Positions 47,206-55,493 are shown, counted from the first letter of the stretch. The stretch is 64,000 bases of DNA from Micromonospora pisi (GCF_003633685.1 NZ_RBKT01000001.1:682001-746000), one strand, 5' to 3'. Notes: generated by a model from the sequence alone, not told the origin. A program made the numbers and translations.

Positions 47206-48009
47206 TCAGAGCAGCGCGAGGCGGACCGCGCCGAGTCCGATGAGGACCGCGAGCACGATCCGGAGTGACCGGTCGGGGACCTTGGCTGCGTACCGGGTGG
47301 CGCCATAGCCACCGATCACGCCACCCACGCCCAGCGCGAGGCCGAGTGGCCAGTGCGGGGTACGCACGGCCGTGTGACCGGCGAGACTCAGGGCGCTGTA
47401 GGTGGCGAGCCCGGTGAGCGAGACGACCATCGTGGCGACCAGGGCGGCACCCGATATCCGGGCCACCGGCCAGCCGGTGACCAGCAATGCGACCGGGGCG
47501 GCGAGGACCGCCCCACCCAGCCCGTAGAAGCCGCCGAGCAGGCCGCTGGCGGCGCCGACGAGGATCATCACCTGACGGTTCGGGCGGGTCAGCGGTGTCC
47601 ACCCGACCGACGGGAGCGCACCGGGCGCCGAGGGGCGGGGCAGCAGGATGCTGACGGCGACCGCGGCCAGCAATGCGGCCACCAGCGCCCGGAAGACCGC
47701 CGAGTCACCGAGCAGGAACACGTTGACCAGCACTCCCGCCACCGCGGCGGGCGCCGCCGAGCTGACCAGCAACAGCGTCAACTCGCTGTCGATGCGTGGT
47801 TGTCGCGCGATCCCCATCGGCGTGGAGACGATGTTGAACAGCAGGTTGGTCGCACTCGCGACCGTACCGCCGAGCCCGAAGACGGTCATCAGCAGCGGCA
47901 ACAGGAGCAGGCCGCCAGAGACACCGGTCGGCGTACCGAGGGCTGCGGCGAGGGCGCCGAGCAGCACGGCGAGTCCCAGTTGCCACCCCTGCGTCTCCCC
48001 TGGAGTCAA
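47206..48009 (-). CDS. TauE/SafE-family permease
   Basis: A 267-residue membrane protein with about eight hydrophobic segments. The family's two glycine-rich repeats are GTPTGVSGGLLLLPLLM near the start and LLGGFYGLGGAVLAAPVAL near the middle. TauE/SafE proteins are thought to move sulfite, sulfoacetate or other organosulfur anions. The TTG at 48009 overlaps the Rrf2 stop (coupled translation); a GTG at 47967 is possible but would cut the first helix. Last gene of the sulfonate operon. Confidence 0.85.
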   Translation of the reverse strand: MTPGETQGWQLGLAVLLGALAAALGTPTGVSGGLLLLPLLMTVFGLGGTVASATNLLFNIVSTPMGIARQPRIDSELTLLLVSSAAPAAVAGVLVNVFLLGDSAVFRALVAALLAAVAVSILLPRPSAPGALPSVGWTPLTRPNRQVMILVGAASGLLGGFYGLGGAVLAAPVALLVTGWPVARISGAALVATMVVSLTGLATYSALSLAGHTAVRTPHWPLGLALGVGGVIGGYGATRYAAKVPDRSLRIVLAVLIGLGAVRLALL

Positions 48010-48506
48010 CGGGAGACGCCCGGAGGCGAGAGATGCTGATGAGGTGCGAGCAGATCGGAGAGGGTGGTCCGGTCGACCACCTGCTCGATCGCGTCGTGCA
48101 CGGCCAGCCAGACGTTGCCGAGTCCGGCCGCGACGCCGTGGTAGCCGGCCGCGTCGGTCGGCATTCCCCGTACGGTGGTCAGCGATCCGCTCAGCGCGCG
48201 CAGTACGTCGCCGACGCTGATCTCGGCGGCTGGTCTGGCCAAGGAGTAACCGCCGTCGACGCCCCGCTGACTCACCAGCAGGCCGGCCCGTCGCAGGTCG
48301 TGCAGGATGCCCTGGAGAAAGCTCAGCGGAATCTCCTGCACGGTGGCGAGTGTCGCGGCCGTGACCCACTCACCACCACCGCTGGCGGCGCGACCAGCGG
48401 TGGTGGCGGGTTGGTCACCGCCCCGAAGGGTCGGATCGGTGTTCTTCCCGGCCGCGATCGCCAACATGGCACGGATGGCGTAGTCGCTGCGGGCTGAGAC
48501 GTACAC
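48006..48506 (-). CDS. Rrf2-family transcriptional regulator, cysteine-free
   Basis: A 166-residue Rrf2 protein: MYVSARSDYAIRAMLAIA, the winged helix with EIPLSFLQGILHDLRRAGLL and the wing SQRGVDGGYSLARP. It has no cysteine at all, so it cannot hold the Fe-S cluster of IscR/NsrR. It is thus closer in principle to CymR, which senses cysteine through a partner enzyme. An unusual Gly/Thr-rich insert of about 27 residues lies between helix 1 and the HTH. It sits within the sulfonate uptake operon and is the likely binder of the 21-bp sites at 47.1, 51.3 and 51.6 kb. Confidence 0.9.
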   Translation of the reverse strand: MYVSARSDYAIRAMLAIAAGKNTDPTLRGGDQPATTAGRAASGGGEWVTAATLATVQEIPLSFLQGILHDLRRAGLLVSQRGVDGGYSLARPAAEISVGDVLRALSGSLTTVRGMPTDAAGYHGVAAGLGNVWLAVHDAIEQVVDRTTLSDLLAPHQHLSPPGVSR

Positions 48507-48534
48507 GAAGACTGCCTCCGGGAGGTGTCGGGGT

Positions 48535-49416
48535 TTACCGGCGGGGTCGCAGGAGGCCCCACCGTCGCCGGATGGCCCGGTCCGCCGCGCCGAACGCTGT
48601 GTCGACGAGCAGGCCCAGCACCAGGATCACGATCATGATGGCGATGAGCCGCTCCGCCTCGGACAGTTCCCGGGCGTAGACGAGCTGCGCACCGATCGAG
48701 GTCTTCGTCGCGATCACCACCAGCAGCTCCCCGGCCATCAGGCTGCGCCAGGCGAAGGCCCAGCCCTGCTTGAGACCGGCCACGATCGCGGGCAGCGCGG
48801 CCGGCGCGATCACGTACCGGTAGAGGTTCAGCCCCCTGGCACCGATGTTCTGACCGGCCCGTAGCAGCAGCGGCGGAACGTAGTCGACACCGTGGATGAC
48901 GCCGTTGGCGATGGAGGGCGCGGCGCCCAGCACCACCACGAAGAAGATGGCCTGCTCGCTGAGTTGGAAGAGGAGGATCGCCAGGGGGAACCAGGCGATC
49001 GACGGCATGGTCTGCAACGCGGTGATCATCGAGCCGAGAGCCGCCCGCAGGATCCGGACCCGGGCGACCGCGAGCCCCAGCACGAGTCCGAACGCGACGG
49101 CGGCGGCGAAGCCGACGACGGCTCGCCGGGCAGTCGTCGCCAGTCCCTGCCAGAACAAGGGATTGACCAGGTACGGCCCCAGGTCGCCGAAGACGGCGAC
49201 GGGACCGGGCAATGCCCACGGATCCTTCCAGCCGGTCCAGACGACCACCTGCCAGATGCCGAGGGCGAGGCCGATCGCGGCCAGCTTCGGCCAGGTCGAA
49301 CTCCAGAGCCGACGTGCCCTGCTCTCCACCTTCGCTCCGGTGGCGATCGCCAACGCGTCCAGACCGGAGATCATCTCGGCCTCGGCCCGGATGCCGGTGG
49401 TGGTGTCACTGGCCAT
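48535..49416 (-). CDS. Sulfonate-type ABC transporter permease (SsuC/TauC-like)
   Basis: A 293-residue permease with six membrane segments. The EAA loop is RGLNLYRYVIAPAALPAIVAGLKQ, and the MPSIAWFPLAILLFQLSEQAI segment is typical of the nitrate/sulfonate/taurine permease family. Its start overlaps the ATPase gene by 11 bp. It probably imports an aliphatic sulfonate as a sulfur source. Confidence 0.92.
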   Translation of the reverse strand: MASDTTTGIRAEAEMISGLDALAIATGAKVESRARRLWSSTWPKLAAIGLALGIWQVVVWTGWKDPWALPGPVAVFGDLGPYLVNPLFWQGLATTARRAVVGFAAAVAFGLVLGLAVARVRILRAALGSMITALQTMPSIAWFPLAILLFQLSEQAIFFVVVLGAAPSIANGVIHGVDYVPPLLLRAGQNIGARGLNLYRYVIAPAALPAIVAGLKQGWAFAWRSLMAGELLVVIATKTSIGAQLVYARELSEAERLIAIMIVILVLGLLVDTAFGAADRAIRRRWGLLRPRR

Positions 49417-50221
49417 GGCGGCCCACCTCCGTACGTAGCCGATCGGTGACCTCGGCGGCGATCGCGGCGACCTCGGGCGAGTCGATCCGCCGGGGTCGGG
49501 ACGCGGTCACCCGGGTCTCGTAGATGATCCGGCCGGGCCGGCTGGAGAGCAGCACGATCCGGTCGGCGAGCCGGGCCGCCTCCCGTACGTTGTGGGTGAC
49601 GAAGAGAACGGTCAGTCGGCGCTCCGTCCAGATCCGCTCCAGCTCGTCATGCAACAGGTCGCGGGTCATCGCGTCGAGCGCACCGAACGGCTCGTCCATG
49701 AGCAGGACCGGAGTGTCGAGGGCGAGCGTGCGGGCCAATGCCACCCGCTGACGCATGCCGCCGGAGAGCTCGTGTGGACGTCGCCGGGCGAAGTCGCCCA
49801 GGCGTACCGTGTCAAGCAGTTCGGCGACCCGCTTACGGCGCGCGTCCCGGGGCACGCGGCGCAGCTTGAGTGGCATCTCCACGTTGGCTTCCACGGTGAG
49901 CCACGGAAAGAGCGCGGGCTCCTGGAACATGAGGCCGGGCGAGCGTTGCCGATGGGACGAGGCCGTCGCGGCTGCCTGGGCCCGGTCGACGATCTCGATC
50001 CGGCCGCCGCTGACCTGGTCGAGCCCGGCCACGAGGTTGAGCAGGGTGCTCTTGCCGCATCCGGAGGCACCGACGAGGCAGACGAACTCACCGGGGGCGA
50101 CGTCGAGTGAGACCCGGTCCAGGGCGAGGACGGCGTTCTGGCCCCCGCCGTACACCTTGGTGACGCCGGTGAGCGCGACCGAGGCGGTCGCGCTCGCCGG
50201 TGCCGTTGTCACGGAGGTCAT
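49406..50221 (-). CDS. Sulfonate-type ABC transporter ATP-binding protein (SsuB/TauB-like)
   Basis: A 271-residue ATPase. Walker A is GASGCGKST, the signature LSGGMRQR and Walker B VLLMDEPFGALD, with the H-loop VTHNVREA. The QEPALFPWLTVEANV region is typical of the nitrate/sulfonate/taurine group. It overlaps both neighbours (4 bp with the binding protein, 11 bp with the permease), a tightly coupled ABC operon. Confidence 0.94.
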   Translation of the reverse strand: MTSVTTAPASATASVALTGVTKVYGGGQNAVLALDRVSLDVAPGEFVCLVGASGCGKSTLLNLVAGLDQVSGGRIEIVDRAQAAATASSHRQRSPGLMFQEPALFPWLTVEANVEMPLKLRRVPRDARRKRVAELLDTVRLGDFARRRPHELSGGMRQRVALARTLALDTPVLLMDEPFGALDAMTRDLLHDELERIWTERRLTVLFVTHNVREAARLADRIVLLSSRPGRIIYETRVTASRPRRIDSPEVAAIAAEVTDRLRTEVGRHGQ

Positions 50222-51282
50222 GTCAGGGGAACCTCGGCCTTACCCTGCGCCTTGAGTACCTCGTTGAGGTAGGACAGGTCGTAGAGTCCCTTGAGGTCGA
50301 CCGGCTGGGTGAGTCCCACGGCGACGGCATGGTCGAGCCCGGTCTTGAGGGACGACTCGATCGGATCGTTGAGGAACTGCAGCGTGGGCCAGGCCTGCTT
50401 GATCAGCTTGAGGTCGAGCGGCTTACCGGTGATCTTGCCGATGTGCTCGGAGATCGCCTGCTGGGCCTCGTCCGGCTTGGTGTTGACGAACTCGTTCGCC
50501 GCGACCTGCCCCTCGACCAGCCGCTTCACCACGTCCGGGTGGGCCTTGAGGAACTTGGTGCTGACGATCAGGTTGGTGATGACGAACTTCTTGTCCGGCC
50601 ACAGGTCGCGCTCGTCCACCAGGACCTTGCCACCGGCGTTGACCAGCCGGGAGACGAAGGGTTCCGGCACCCAGGCGCCGTCGATGGCGGTGCCGAAGGT
50701 TTCGACGGTCTGCGCGTTCTCCTGCGGCACGATCGAGACGTCGCCGCCGCCCTCCTTGTTGGTGGTGAGGCCCTTCTCCTTGAGCCAGTAGCGGATCGCC
50801 ACGTCCTGGGTGTTGCCCAGCTGAGGAGTCGCGATCTTCTTGCCGCGCAGGTCCTCGACCGAGTTGATGCCCGCCTTCACGACCAGGGCCACCCCGCCGG
50901 AGGCCGCACCCGAGACCACCCGTACGGCCTCGCCCTTCGACTTCGAGTGGGCGTTGACGGTCGGGTTGGGACCGATGTACGTGGCGTCGAGCGCGCCGGA
51001 GAAGATCGCTTCGATGGCGGCGGGACCCGCGTTGAACGTCGCCGTCTCAAGCTTGACGTCGCCGCCCAGCTTCTCGGTGAAGATTCCCTTCTCCACCCCG
51101 ACGACCGCGGACGCGTGGGTGATGTTGGGAAAGTAGCCGAGCCGGAGGGTCACCGGGCCGGAAGAACCGCCCTCGCCGTCATCTCCGCCGCAGGCAGCGG
51201 TGACGCCGAGCAGCGCCGGGGTCAGGACCGCGAGGGTGGCCAGCCGGCCAAGCCGGCGGTACGGGGGACGTCTCATCATCAT
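50218..51282 (-). CDS. Sulfonate-type ABC substrate-binding lipoprotein (SsuA-like)
   Basis: A 354-residue SBP beginning with three ATG codons. The signal peptide ends in TAAC, Cys31 being the lipidation site. LRLGYFPNITHASAVVGVEKGIF is the usual opening of sulfonate/nitrate/taurine binding proteins, and the ATPQLGNTQDVAIRYWLKEKG stretch is also typical. Operator site B lies 13 nt upstream of the first ATG. The specific sulfonate cannot be told from sequence. Confidence 0.92.
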   Translation of the reverse strand: MMMRRPPYRRLGRLATLAVLTPALLGVTAACGGDDGEGGSSGPVTLRLGYFPNITHASAVVGVEKGIFTEKLGGDVKLETATFNAGPAAIEAIFSGALDATYIGPNPTVNAHSKSKGEAVRVVSGAASGGVALVVKAGINSVEDLRGKKIATPQLGNTQDVAIRYWLKEKGLTTNKEGGGDVSIVPQENAQTVETFGTAIDGAWVPEPFVSRLVNAGGKVLVDERDLWPDKKFVITNLIVSTKFLKAHPDVVKRLVEGQVAANEFVNTKPDEAQQAISEHIGKITGKPLDLKLIKQAWPTLQFLNDPIESSLKTGLDHAVAVGLTQPVDLKGLYDLSYLNEVLKAQGKAEVPLT

Positions 51283-51295
51283 CCAATCCCAAGTT

Positions 51296-51316
51296 TTCCT
51301 ACTCGTCAAGTAGGAA
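51296..51316. promoter_or_regulatory. Sulfur-regulon operator site B
   Basis: 21-bp perfect inverted repeat TTCCTACT-N5-AGTAGGAA, 13 nt upstream of the SsuA-like start codon. Same length and arms as sites A and C. Confidence 0.7.
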
Positions 51317-51374
51317 GAGTGGACTCGGGAACGGGATCGGTCAAGTGTCCGTTCGTACCACCGGAACCGGCCGG

Positions 51375-51574
51375 TCAACGTTCGGGACGGCGGGTCCGGC
51401 TGGCACGGAAGACCAATGGCGCGATGTTCACGTCACCGCCGAGGTCGTACACACGGAGCAGCACGATGTCGTGGTCACCGGTGGTGACCTGCTCGAACAG
51501 CACGCAGTCAGCCACGCTCACGCCGTCGGGAAAGCTGCCCCGTTCCCGGTCCGCGACAACCTAGCCGGATCCAT
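51375..51574 (-). pseudogene. Internally deleted flavin reductase (SsuE/HpaC-like)
   Basis: The ATG at 51574 has AAGG 8 nt upstream and starts MDPARLSR, like the N-terminus of flavin reductases, but this frame stops after 18 codons. In another frame the last 60 codons encode a flavin reductase C-terminus: ADRERGSFPDGVSVADCVLF, TTGDHDIVLLRVYDLGGDV, ending APLVFRASRTRRPER. About 100 central codons are missing and the junction is out of frame. It stands in front of the sulfonate ABC genes, where an FMN reductase for a sulfonate monooxygenase would belong, with its own operator site C still present. Confidence 0.65.
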
Positions 51575-51585
51575 GATGGACCTTA

Positions 51586-51606
51586 AACCTACCTGTTGAG
51601 TAGGAT
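51586..51606. promoter_or_regulatory. Sulfur-regulon operator site C
   Basis: 21-bp imperfect inverted repeat AACCTACC-N5-AGTAGGAT, 11 nt upstream of the broken flavin reductase start. Same spacing as sites A and B. Confidence 0.6.
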
Positions 51607-51688
51607 TTTGATCGGCAAGTGCGCTCCGGGCGGTACCTTCACCACCTTCTCCCTGCCCGGCACCCAGGCGCCAACCCGGCACGCGCAG

Positions 51689-51741
51689 TAAGGAAGGGCC
51701 CCTTGTTATCGCTTTCCGCATAGGAAGGGCCCCTTCCTAAC
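51689..51741. repeat. Dispersed Micromonospora-type palindromic repeat
   Basis: Two halves, AAGGAAGGGCCCCTT and GGAAGGGCCCCTTCC, separated by a TATCGCTTTCCGCAT-like spacer. Each half is near self-complementary and the two can pair. I recall near-identical elements in many intergenic regions of Micromonospora genomes. It lies between the broken flavin reductase and the LtrA-like gene. Confidence 0.7.
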
Positions 51742-51765
51742 ACGCCGCTGGTCGACCGCGGCCGG

Positions 51766-52926
51766 TCAGCCGCGCCGCTCCCGGGTGCTCAACGCGTCCG
51801 CCAGCACGATCGCGAACAGGACGGCCACGACGGTGGCGGAGACGGCGACCGGGGGCAGGAAGAGCATCCCGGGCGCCATGGCGACCAGGACGCACGTCCC
51901 GATCACCCAGGGACGGGCGACGTGTACGAAGACCTCGTGGCCGAGCAGCGTACGGCCGAGCAGGAAGAGCACCGGCCCCCCGATGATCACCGCGACCCAG
52001 CTCTCCTGCATCGGGCCGTACGGGTGCTTGATGATTAGTTCGTCGCCGACCGTGGTGAGGACCACGCCGGCCACCATGACCAGGTGTGCGTACCCGGCCC
52101 ATTTGGTCTCCCGGCCGGGGTCGGCGGAGCCGGTGATGGCGTTGCCCAGCTTCTCCCGGGTCCGGTAGAAGTAGATCCACCAGAGCAGCACCGTGGTGGC
52201 GAACGCGGTGACGAAGGCGAACACGCGCTGCGAACCGTAGTCGCTGCTGCGGAAGGTCCGGGCGGTGATCACGATGGTTTCGCCGAGCGCGATGATGATG
52301 AACTGCCGGTACCGCTCGGCCAGGTGTTCGCCGGCCAGGTTCCACTCCCAGGCCGGCGAGCGTCCGATCCACGGGGTCGGCCAACGCAGCATCGGTCCCA
52401 GGTAGTCCAGCGCCAGCGCCAGCGTCCAGAGCAGCACACGTACGCCGTCGGAGGAGAACGCCCCGGCGATCCAGATCGCGCCGGACATGCCGAACCAGAA
52501 GATGCCCCGCAGCGGCCGGTTGCGTAGCCGGTGGCGGCGCAGGATCACCGCGAGCACGAGGCTTCGGCCGAGGTGGATGCCGACGTACGCGGAGGCGAAG
52601 AGCAGGCCACGACCCTCGAACGCGTCCGGCACCGCGGTCGACATGACCAGGCTGCCGAACATGATCGCGATGACGAGCAGTTGCACGGCGGGCCGGCTCG
52701 AGTCCAGCGTGTCGGTGGCGAGGTTGGTGTAGGACCAGACCCACCAGGTGGCGAGCAGCAGGATCAGCGTCTCGTACGCGCCGAGTGGGTGCAGGTCGTG
52801 GATCAGCGCCTCGGCGAGCCGGGCCAGCATGAAGACGTAGACCAGATCGTAGAAGAGCTCGACGGCCGTGGCCCGCTGCGGCCGATTCGGATCACGAATC
52901 AGTCCGGCGTACCTGTCCGTCGTCAT
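51766..52926 (-). CDS. Low-temperature-requirement A (LtrA)-like membrane protein
   Basis: A 386-residue membrane protein with about ten to twelve hydrophobic segments. The diagnostic N-terminal VELFYDLVYVFMLARLAEAL and central GHHLAERY-like (GEHLAERYRQFIIIALGETIV) motifs of LtrA proteins are present. LtrA was named for a Listeria cold-growth gene; the molecular role is unknown. ATG at 52926 begins MTTDRYAGLI. Monocistronic by context. Confidence 0.9.
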   Translation of the reverse strand: MTTDRYAGLIRDPNRPQRATAVELFYDLVYVFMLARLAEALIHDLHPLGAYETLILLLATWWVWSYTNLATDTLDSSRPAVQLLVIAIMFGSLVMSTAVPDAFEGRGLLFASAYVGIHLGRSLVLAVILRRHRLRNRPLRGIFWFGMSGAIWIAGAFSSDGVRVLLWTLALALDYLGPMLRWPTPWIGRSPAWEWNLAGEHLAERYRQFIIIALGETIVITARTFRSSDYGSQRVFAFVTAFATTVLLWWIYFYRTREKLGNAITGSADPGRETKWAGYAHLVMVAGVVLTTVGDELIIKHPYGPMQESWVAVIIGGPVLFLLGRTLLGHEVFVHVARPWVIGTCVLVAMAPGMLFLPPVAVSATVVAVLFAIVLADALSTRERRG

Positions 52927-53276
52927 GCGCCGCCCGTTTCCATGCCTCCGCCCGCGTCCGGGCCACCGTCCGCGTCCGGGCCACCGGCTCGCGCGTCAAG
53001 CGCCCACGTCGAGCAACTGCCGTCACGGAGCCAGTCGTACCACGAGCCGGCGGCGACGATCCTGGAATCAGCGTGACGGGGTCAGCATGACGGGCTCAGC
53101 GCGACGGGCTCAGCGCGACGGGCTCAGCGCGACGGCCCGGGTTTACCGAGCCGAAAAGAGATCGAAAACGCCCGGCATCGACGGCGTTGCAAGGATCTTG
53201 ACTGGCTGCCAGCCGGCAGCCGGCGGGCATCTCGGCGTGGTGCCCATTCCTGCCCGAAGACAGGAGCCGCCAGCAC
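52927..53276. other. Intergenic region upstream of the amidase with tandem repeats
   Basis: 350 bp without a gene. It contains two 18-bp copies of CCGCGTCCGGGCCACCG(T/G) (52952-52987), five 14-bp copies of a TCAGCGCGACGGGC-type unit (53068-53137), and a small hairpin GGCTGCC-AGCC-GGCAGCC (53204-53221). No clear promoter. Confidence 0.6.
53068..53137. repeat. Five tandem copies of a 14-bp unit
   Basis: Units TCAGCGTGACGGGG, TCAGCATGACGGGC, TCAGCGCGACGGGC (twice) and TCAGCGCGACGGCC follow without gaps. Likely a slippage-prone minisatellite. Confidence 0.9.
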
Positions 53277-55136
53277 ATGACCGACAAGTTCGCCACCTCC
53301 AGCACAGCCGCCGAACCGGAACACGCCCCGGACCCCGCACTGCGCCGACGGACGTTCCTCGGCGGCGGCGCCGCCCTGGCCGGCGCGACCGCGGCCACCC
53401 TCGTCCTGGCCGAGCCCGCGGCGGCCACCCAGAACGGGTCGGCGCAACTGCTCGACTCGCTCCCCTCGGCGCGGGACATCCCGCGCCGGTCCAGGATCGT
53501 CGACTACGAGATCGCCGAGCTGATCGTCCTGCTCCGCGCACGGCGGCTGACCTCCGTCGAACTGACCCGGGCCTACCTGGAACGCATCGACCGGTTCAAC
53601 GGCCCGTTCGAGACCTACGGCGACAACGGCGCGTACAACGCGTTCGTACGGATCGACCGGGACGGCGCGCTCGCCCAGGCCGCCGCCGCCGACAAGCTGT
53701 TCCGCAAGGGATCGCACGCGTCGGTGCCGCCGCTGTGCGGCATCCCCTTCGGTATCAAGGACTCGGTCGGCGTACGCGGGCTGGAGGCCAAGAACGGCAC
53801 CCACGCGTACGACGGCAACGTGGCGTACCGGGACGCCACCGTGGTGGCCAAGTTACGCGCACAGGGCGCGGTGATCATCGGCCACACCATCGCCTCGGCG
53901 TTCTCCGGCTCCATCTCCGGCACCTTCGCCGGCAACGCCTGGAATCCACGCTTCGTCCCGGGCGGGTCGAGCCAGGGCTCGGGCGTCGCCACCGCCGCCC
54001 GGTTGGCGGCGGCCACCATCGGCGAGGAGACCGGCGGCTCGATCATGATGCCGGCCTCGGCCAACGGCGCCAGCGCCATCAAGCCCTCGCTCGGTCTCGT
54101 CTCGACCGCCGGCGTGATGCCCCTCTCCCCCGGATACGACGTACTCGGGCCGATCGCCCGATCGGTGCGGGACGCCTCGCTGGTCCTGACCGCGATCCTC
54201 GGCCCCGACCCGGCCCCCGACCCGCTGACGCTCTCCGCCCCGAACCCGTTCCCCACCCTCCCGGTCGCCGCGCGCAAGGGCAGGTACCCGCTGGCCGGCG
54301 TGACCATCGGCATCCCGCAGACCGACTGGATGACCGCTGGCGGGACCGGCACCCCGCCGGCCGGTACCTACGACGTGGACTACCGGGCGGCGTTCGAGCG
54401 GTTCAAGCGGGAACTCGCCGGGCTCGGGGCACGGGTGAAGGAGTTCCCCGGCCTGGACGTCACCGTGCCGGAGAACGACCCGTACTTCCGCACCACCGAC
54501 CGGCTACCGGTGCCGGTCGGCGACCCGGTGTCGCCGGCGACCGCGGTGCTGGCCCCCAACCGGTACGAGATCCGCTACTGGCAGGCGGTGCAGGCGTTCG
54601 CCGACACCCACCCGGCGAACGCCGAGGCGCTGCGCCGGCAGTTCGGCGACTTCGCGGTGGCGACGGCCACCGCCGGTTCGATCCCGACGGCGGTCCGGGA
54701 CGAGGGTGAACGTCGCCGCCGTACGCTCCAGGCCAACTACCAGCGCGCACTGGACGAGGCCGGTGTCGACTTCATGCTGGTGCTGCCGATCGGGGCGCGG
54801 ATCGGGCCACGGTTCGGCGGCACCCAACTGCCGAACTACCGCACGTTCTACCAGCTACCGAACGCGTTGACCTGGCCGATGGTGTCGTTCCCGATCGGGT
54901 ACGACGGCACCGAGGGGCTGCCGATCAACGCCGCCTTCTGGGGGCCCCGCTTCTCCGAGCCGGCACTGGTGCAGGCCGCGATCGACTACCAGGACCGGCA
55001 TTCCGCGTACCACCGGGCCGCGCCACCGGACCCGACCTTCGACGCACGGCGTGGACGGCCACCGGGCCCGTCGGAGGAGGTCGTACCACCGGAGCTGTCG
55101 AATGACCCGCTGGTGGCCGAGGGGGCGTGGGCATGA
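53277..55136 (+). CDS. Tat-exported amidase-signature enzyme
   Basis: A 619-residue protein. A twin-arginine signal (RRRTFLGGGAALAGATAAT, residues 24-42) precedes the amidase-signature domain. The catalytic Lys lies in PFGIKDSVG, and the Ser region in VPGGSSQGSGVATAAR and EETGGSIMMPAS, giving a Ser-cisSer-Lys triad. An insertion of about 100 residues follows the core. The signature reads GGSSQGSG rather than the common GGSSGGSA, a modest deviation. AGGAG precedes the ATG. The substrate is an amide or peptide outside the membrane. The stop overlaps a small gene by 4 bp. Confidence 0.92.
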   Translation: MTDKFATSSTAAEPEHAPDPALRRRTFLGGGAALAGATAATLVLAEPAAATQNGSAQLLDSLPSARDIPRRSRIVDYEIAELIVLLRARRLTSVELTRAYLERIDRFNGPFETYGDNGAYNAFVRIDRDGALAQAAAADKLFRKGSHASVPPLCGIPFGIKDSVGVRGLEAKNGTHAYDGNVAYRDATVVAKLRAQGAVIIGHTIASAFSGSISGTFAGNAWNPRFVPGGSSQGSGVATAARLAAATIGEETGGSIMMPASANGASAIKPSLGLVSTAGVMPLSPGYDVLGPIARSVRDASLVLTAILGPDPAPDPLTLSAPNPFPTLPVAARKGRYPLAGVTIGIPQTDWMTAGGTGTPPAGTYDVDYRAAFERFKRELAGLGARVKEFPGLDVTVPENDPYFRTTDRLPVPVGDPVSPATAVLAPNRYEIRYWQAVQAFADTHPANAEALRRQFGDFAVATATAGSIPTAVRDEGERRRRTLQANYQRALDEAGVDFMLVLPIGARIGPRFGGTQLPNYRTFYQLPNALTWPMVSFPIGYDGTEGLPINAAFWGPRFSEPALVQAAIDYQDRHSAYHRAAPPDPTFDARRGRPPGPSEEVVPPELSNDPLVAEGAWA

Positions 55137-55339
55137 CGACCGGACCGTTCCTGACCGTGGAGTGGCAGCCGCTGCTCAACGCCGGCCTGCCGTTGCGCGA
55201 GCCGGACGACGAACCGGCGGCGGTGCTCACCGTCGAGTGGGGACCCAAGCTGGGCCCGAGCTACTACGCCCACGGCGACGACCTTCACCAGGAGGCGTCC
55301 ACTCCCACGGCGGGTGGCGGTACCGCCACCCGCCGCTGA
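55133..55339 (+). CDS. Small hypothetical protein coupled to the amidase
   Basis: A 68-residue protein whose ATG overlaps the amidase stop (ATGA). It contains an internal duplication: FLTVEWQPLLNAGLPL and VLTVEWGPKLGPSYY. The sequence is polar with no membrane helix or signal. No family is recognised. Tight coupling suggests a functional link to the amidase, though the protein would stay in the cytoplasm while the amidase is exported. Confidence 0.65.
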   Translation: MTTGPFLTVEWQPLLNAGLPLREPDDEPAAVLTVEWGPKLGPSYYAHGDDLHQEASTPTAGGGTATRR

Positions 55340-55493
55340 CCGCCGCCTGACCTACCACGCCGGCAACGCGTCGCACGGGCCCGCTGGCCCGTGCGGCGCG
55401 GGTTACCCTTCCGCGCAACGTCGGCTTCGCTCGATACTGGCCACGGCGATCGAGGACCTGGGGCCGATGACTCTGACAACGAAGGAGTCTGCG

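Noticed and set aside
47016-47312. A 98-codon minus-strand frame between the YeiH operon and the TauE-like gene
   Set aside because: Ser/Arg/Pro-rich with no motif; the leader peptide in a different frame explains the region better.
51345-51599. An 84-codon plus-strand frame over the flavin reductase remnant
   Set aside because: Antisense to codons that clearly read as a flavin reductase C-terminus; no ribosome site.
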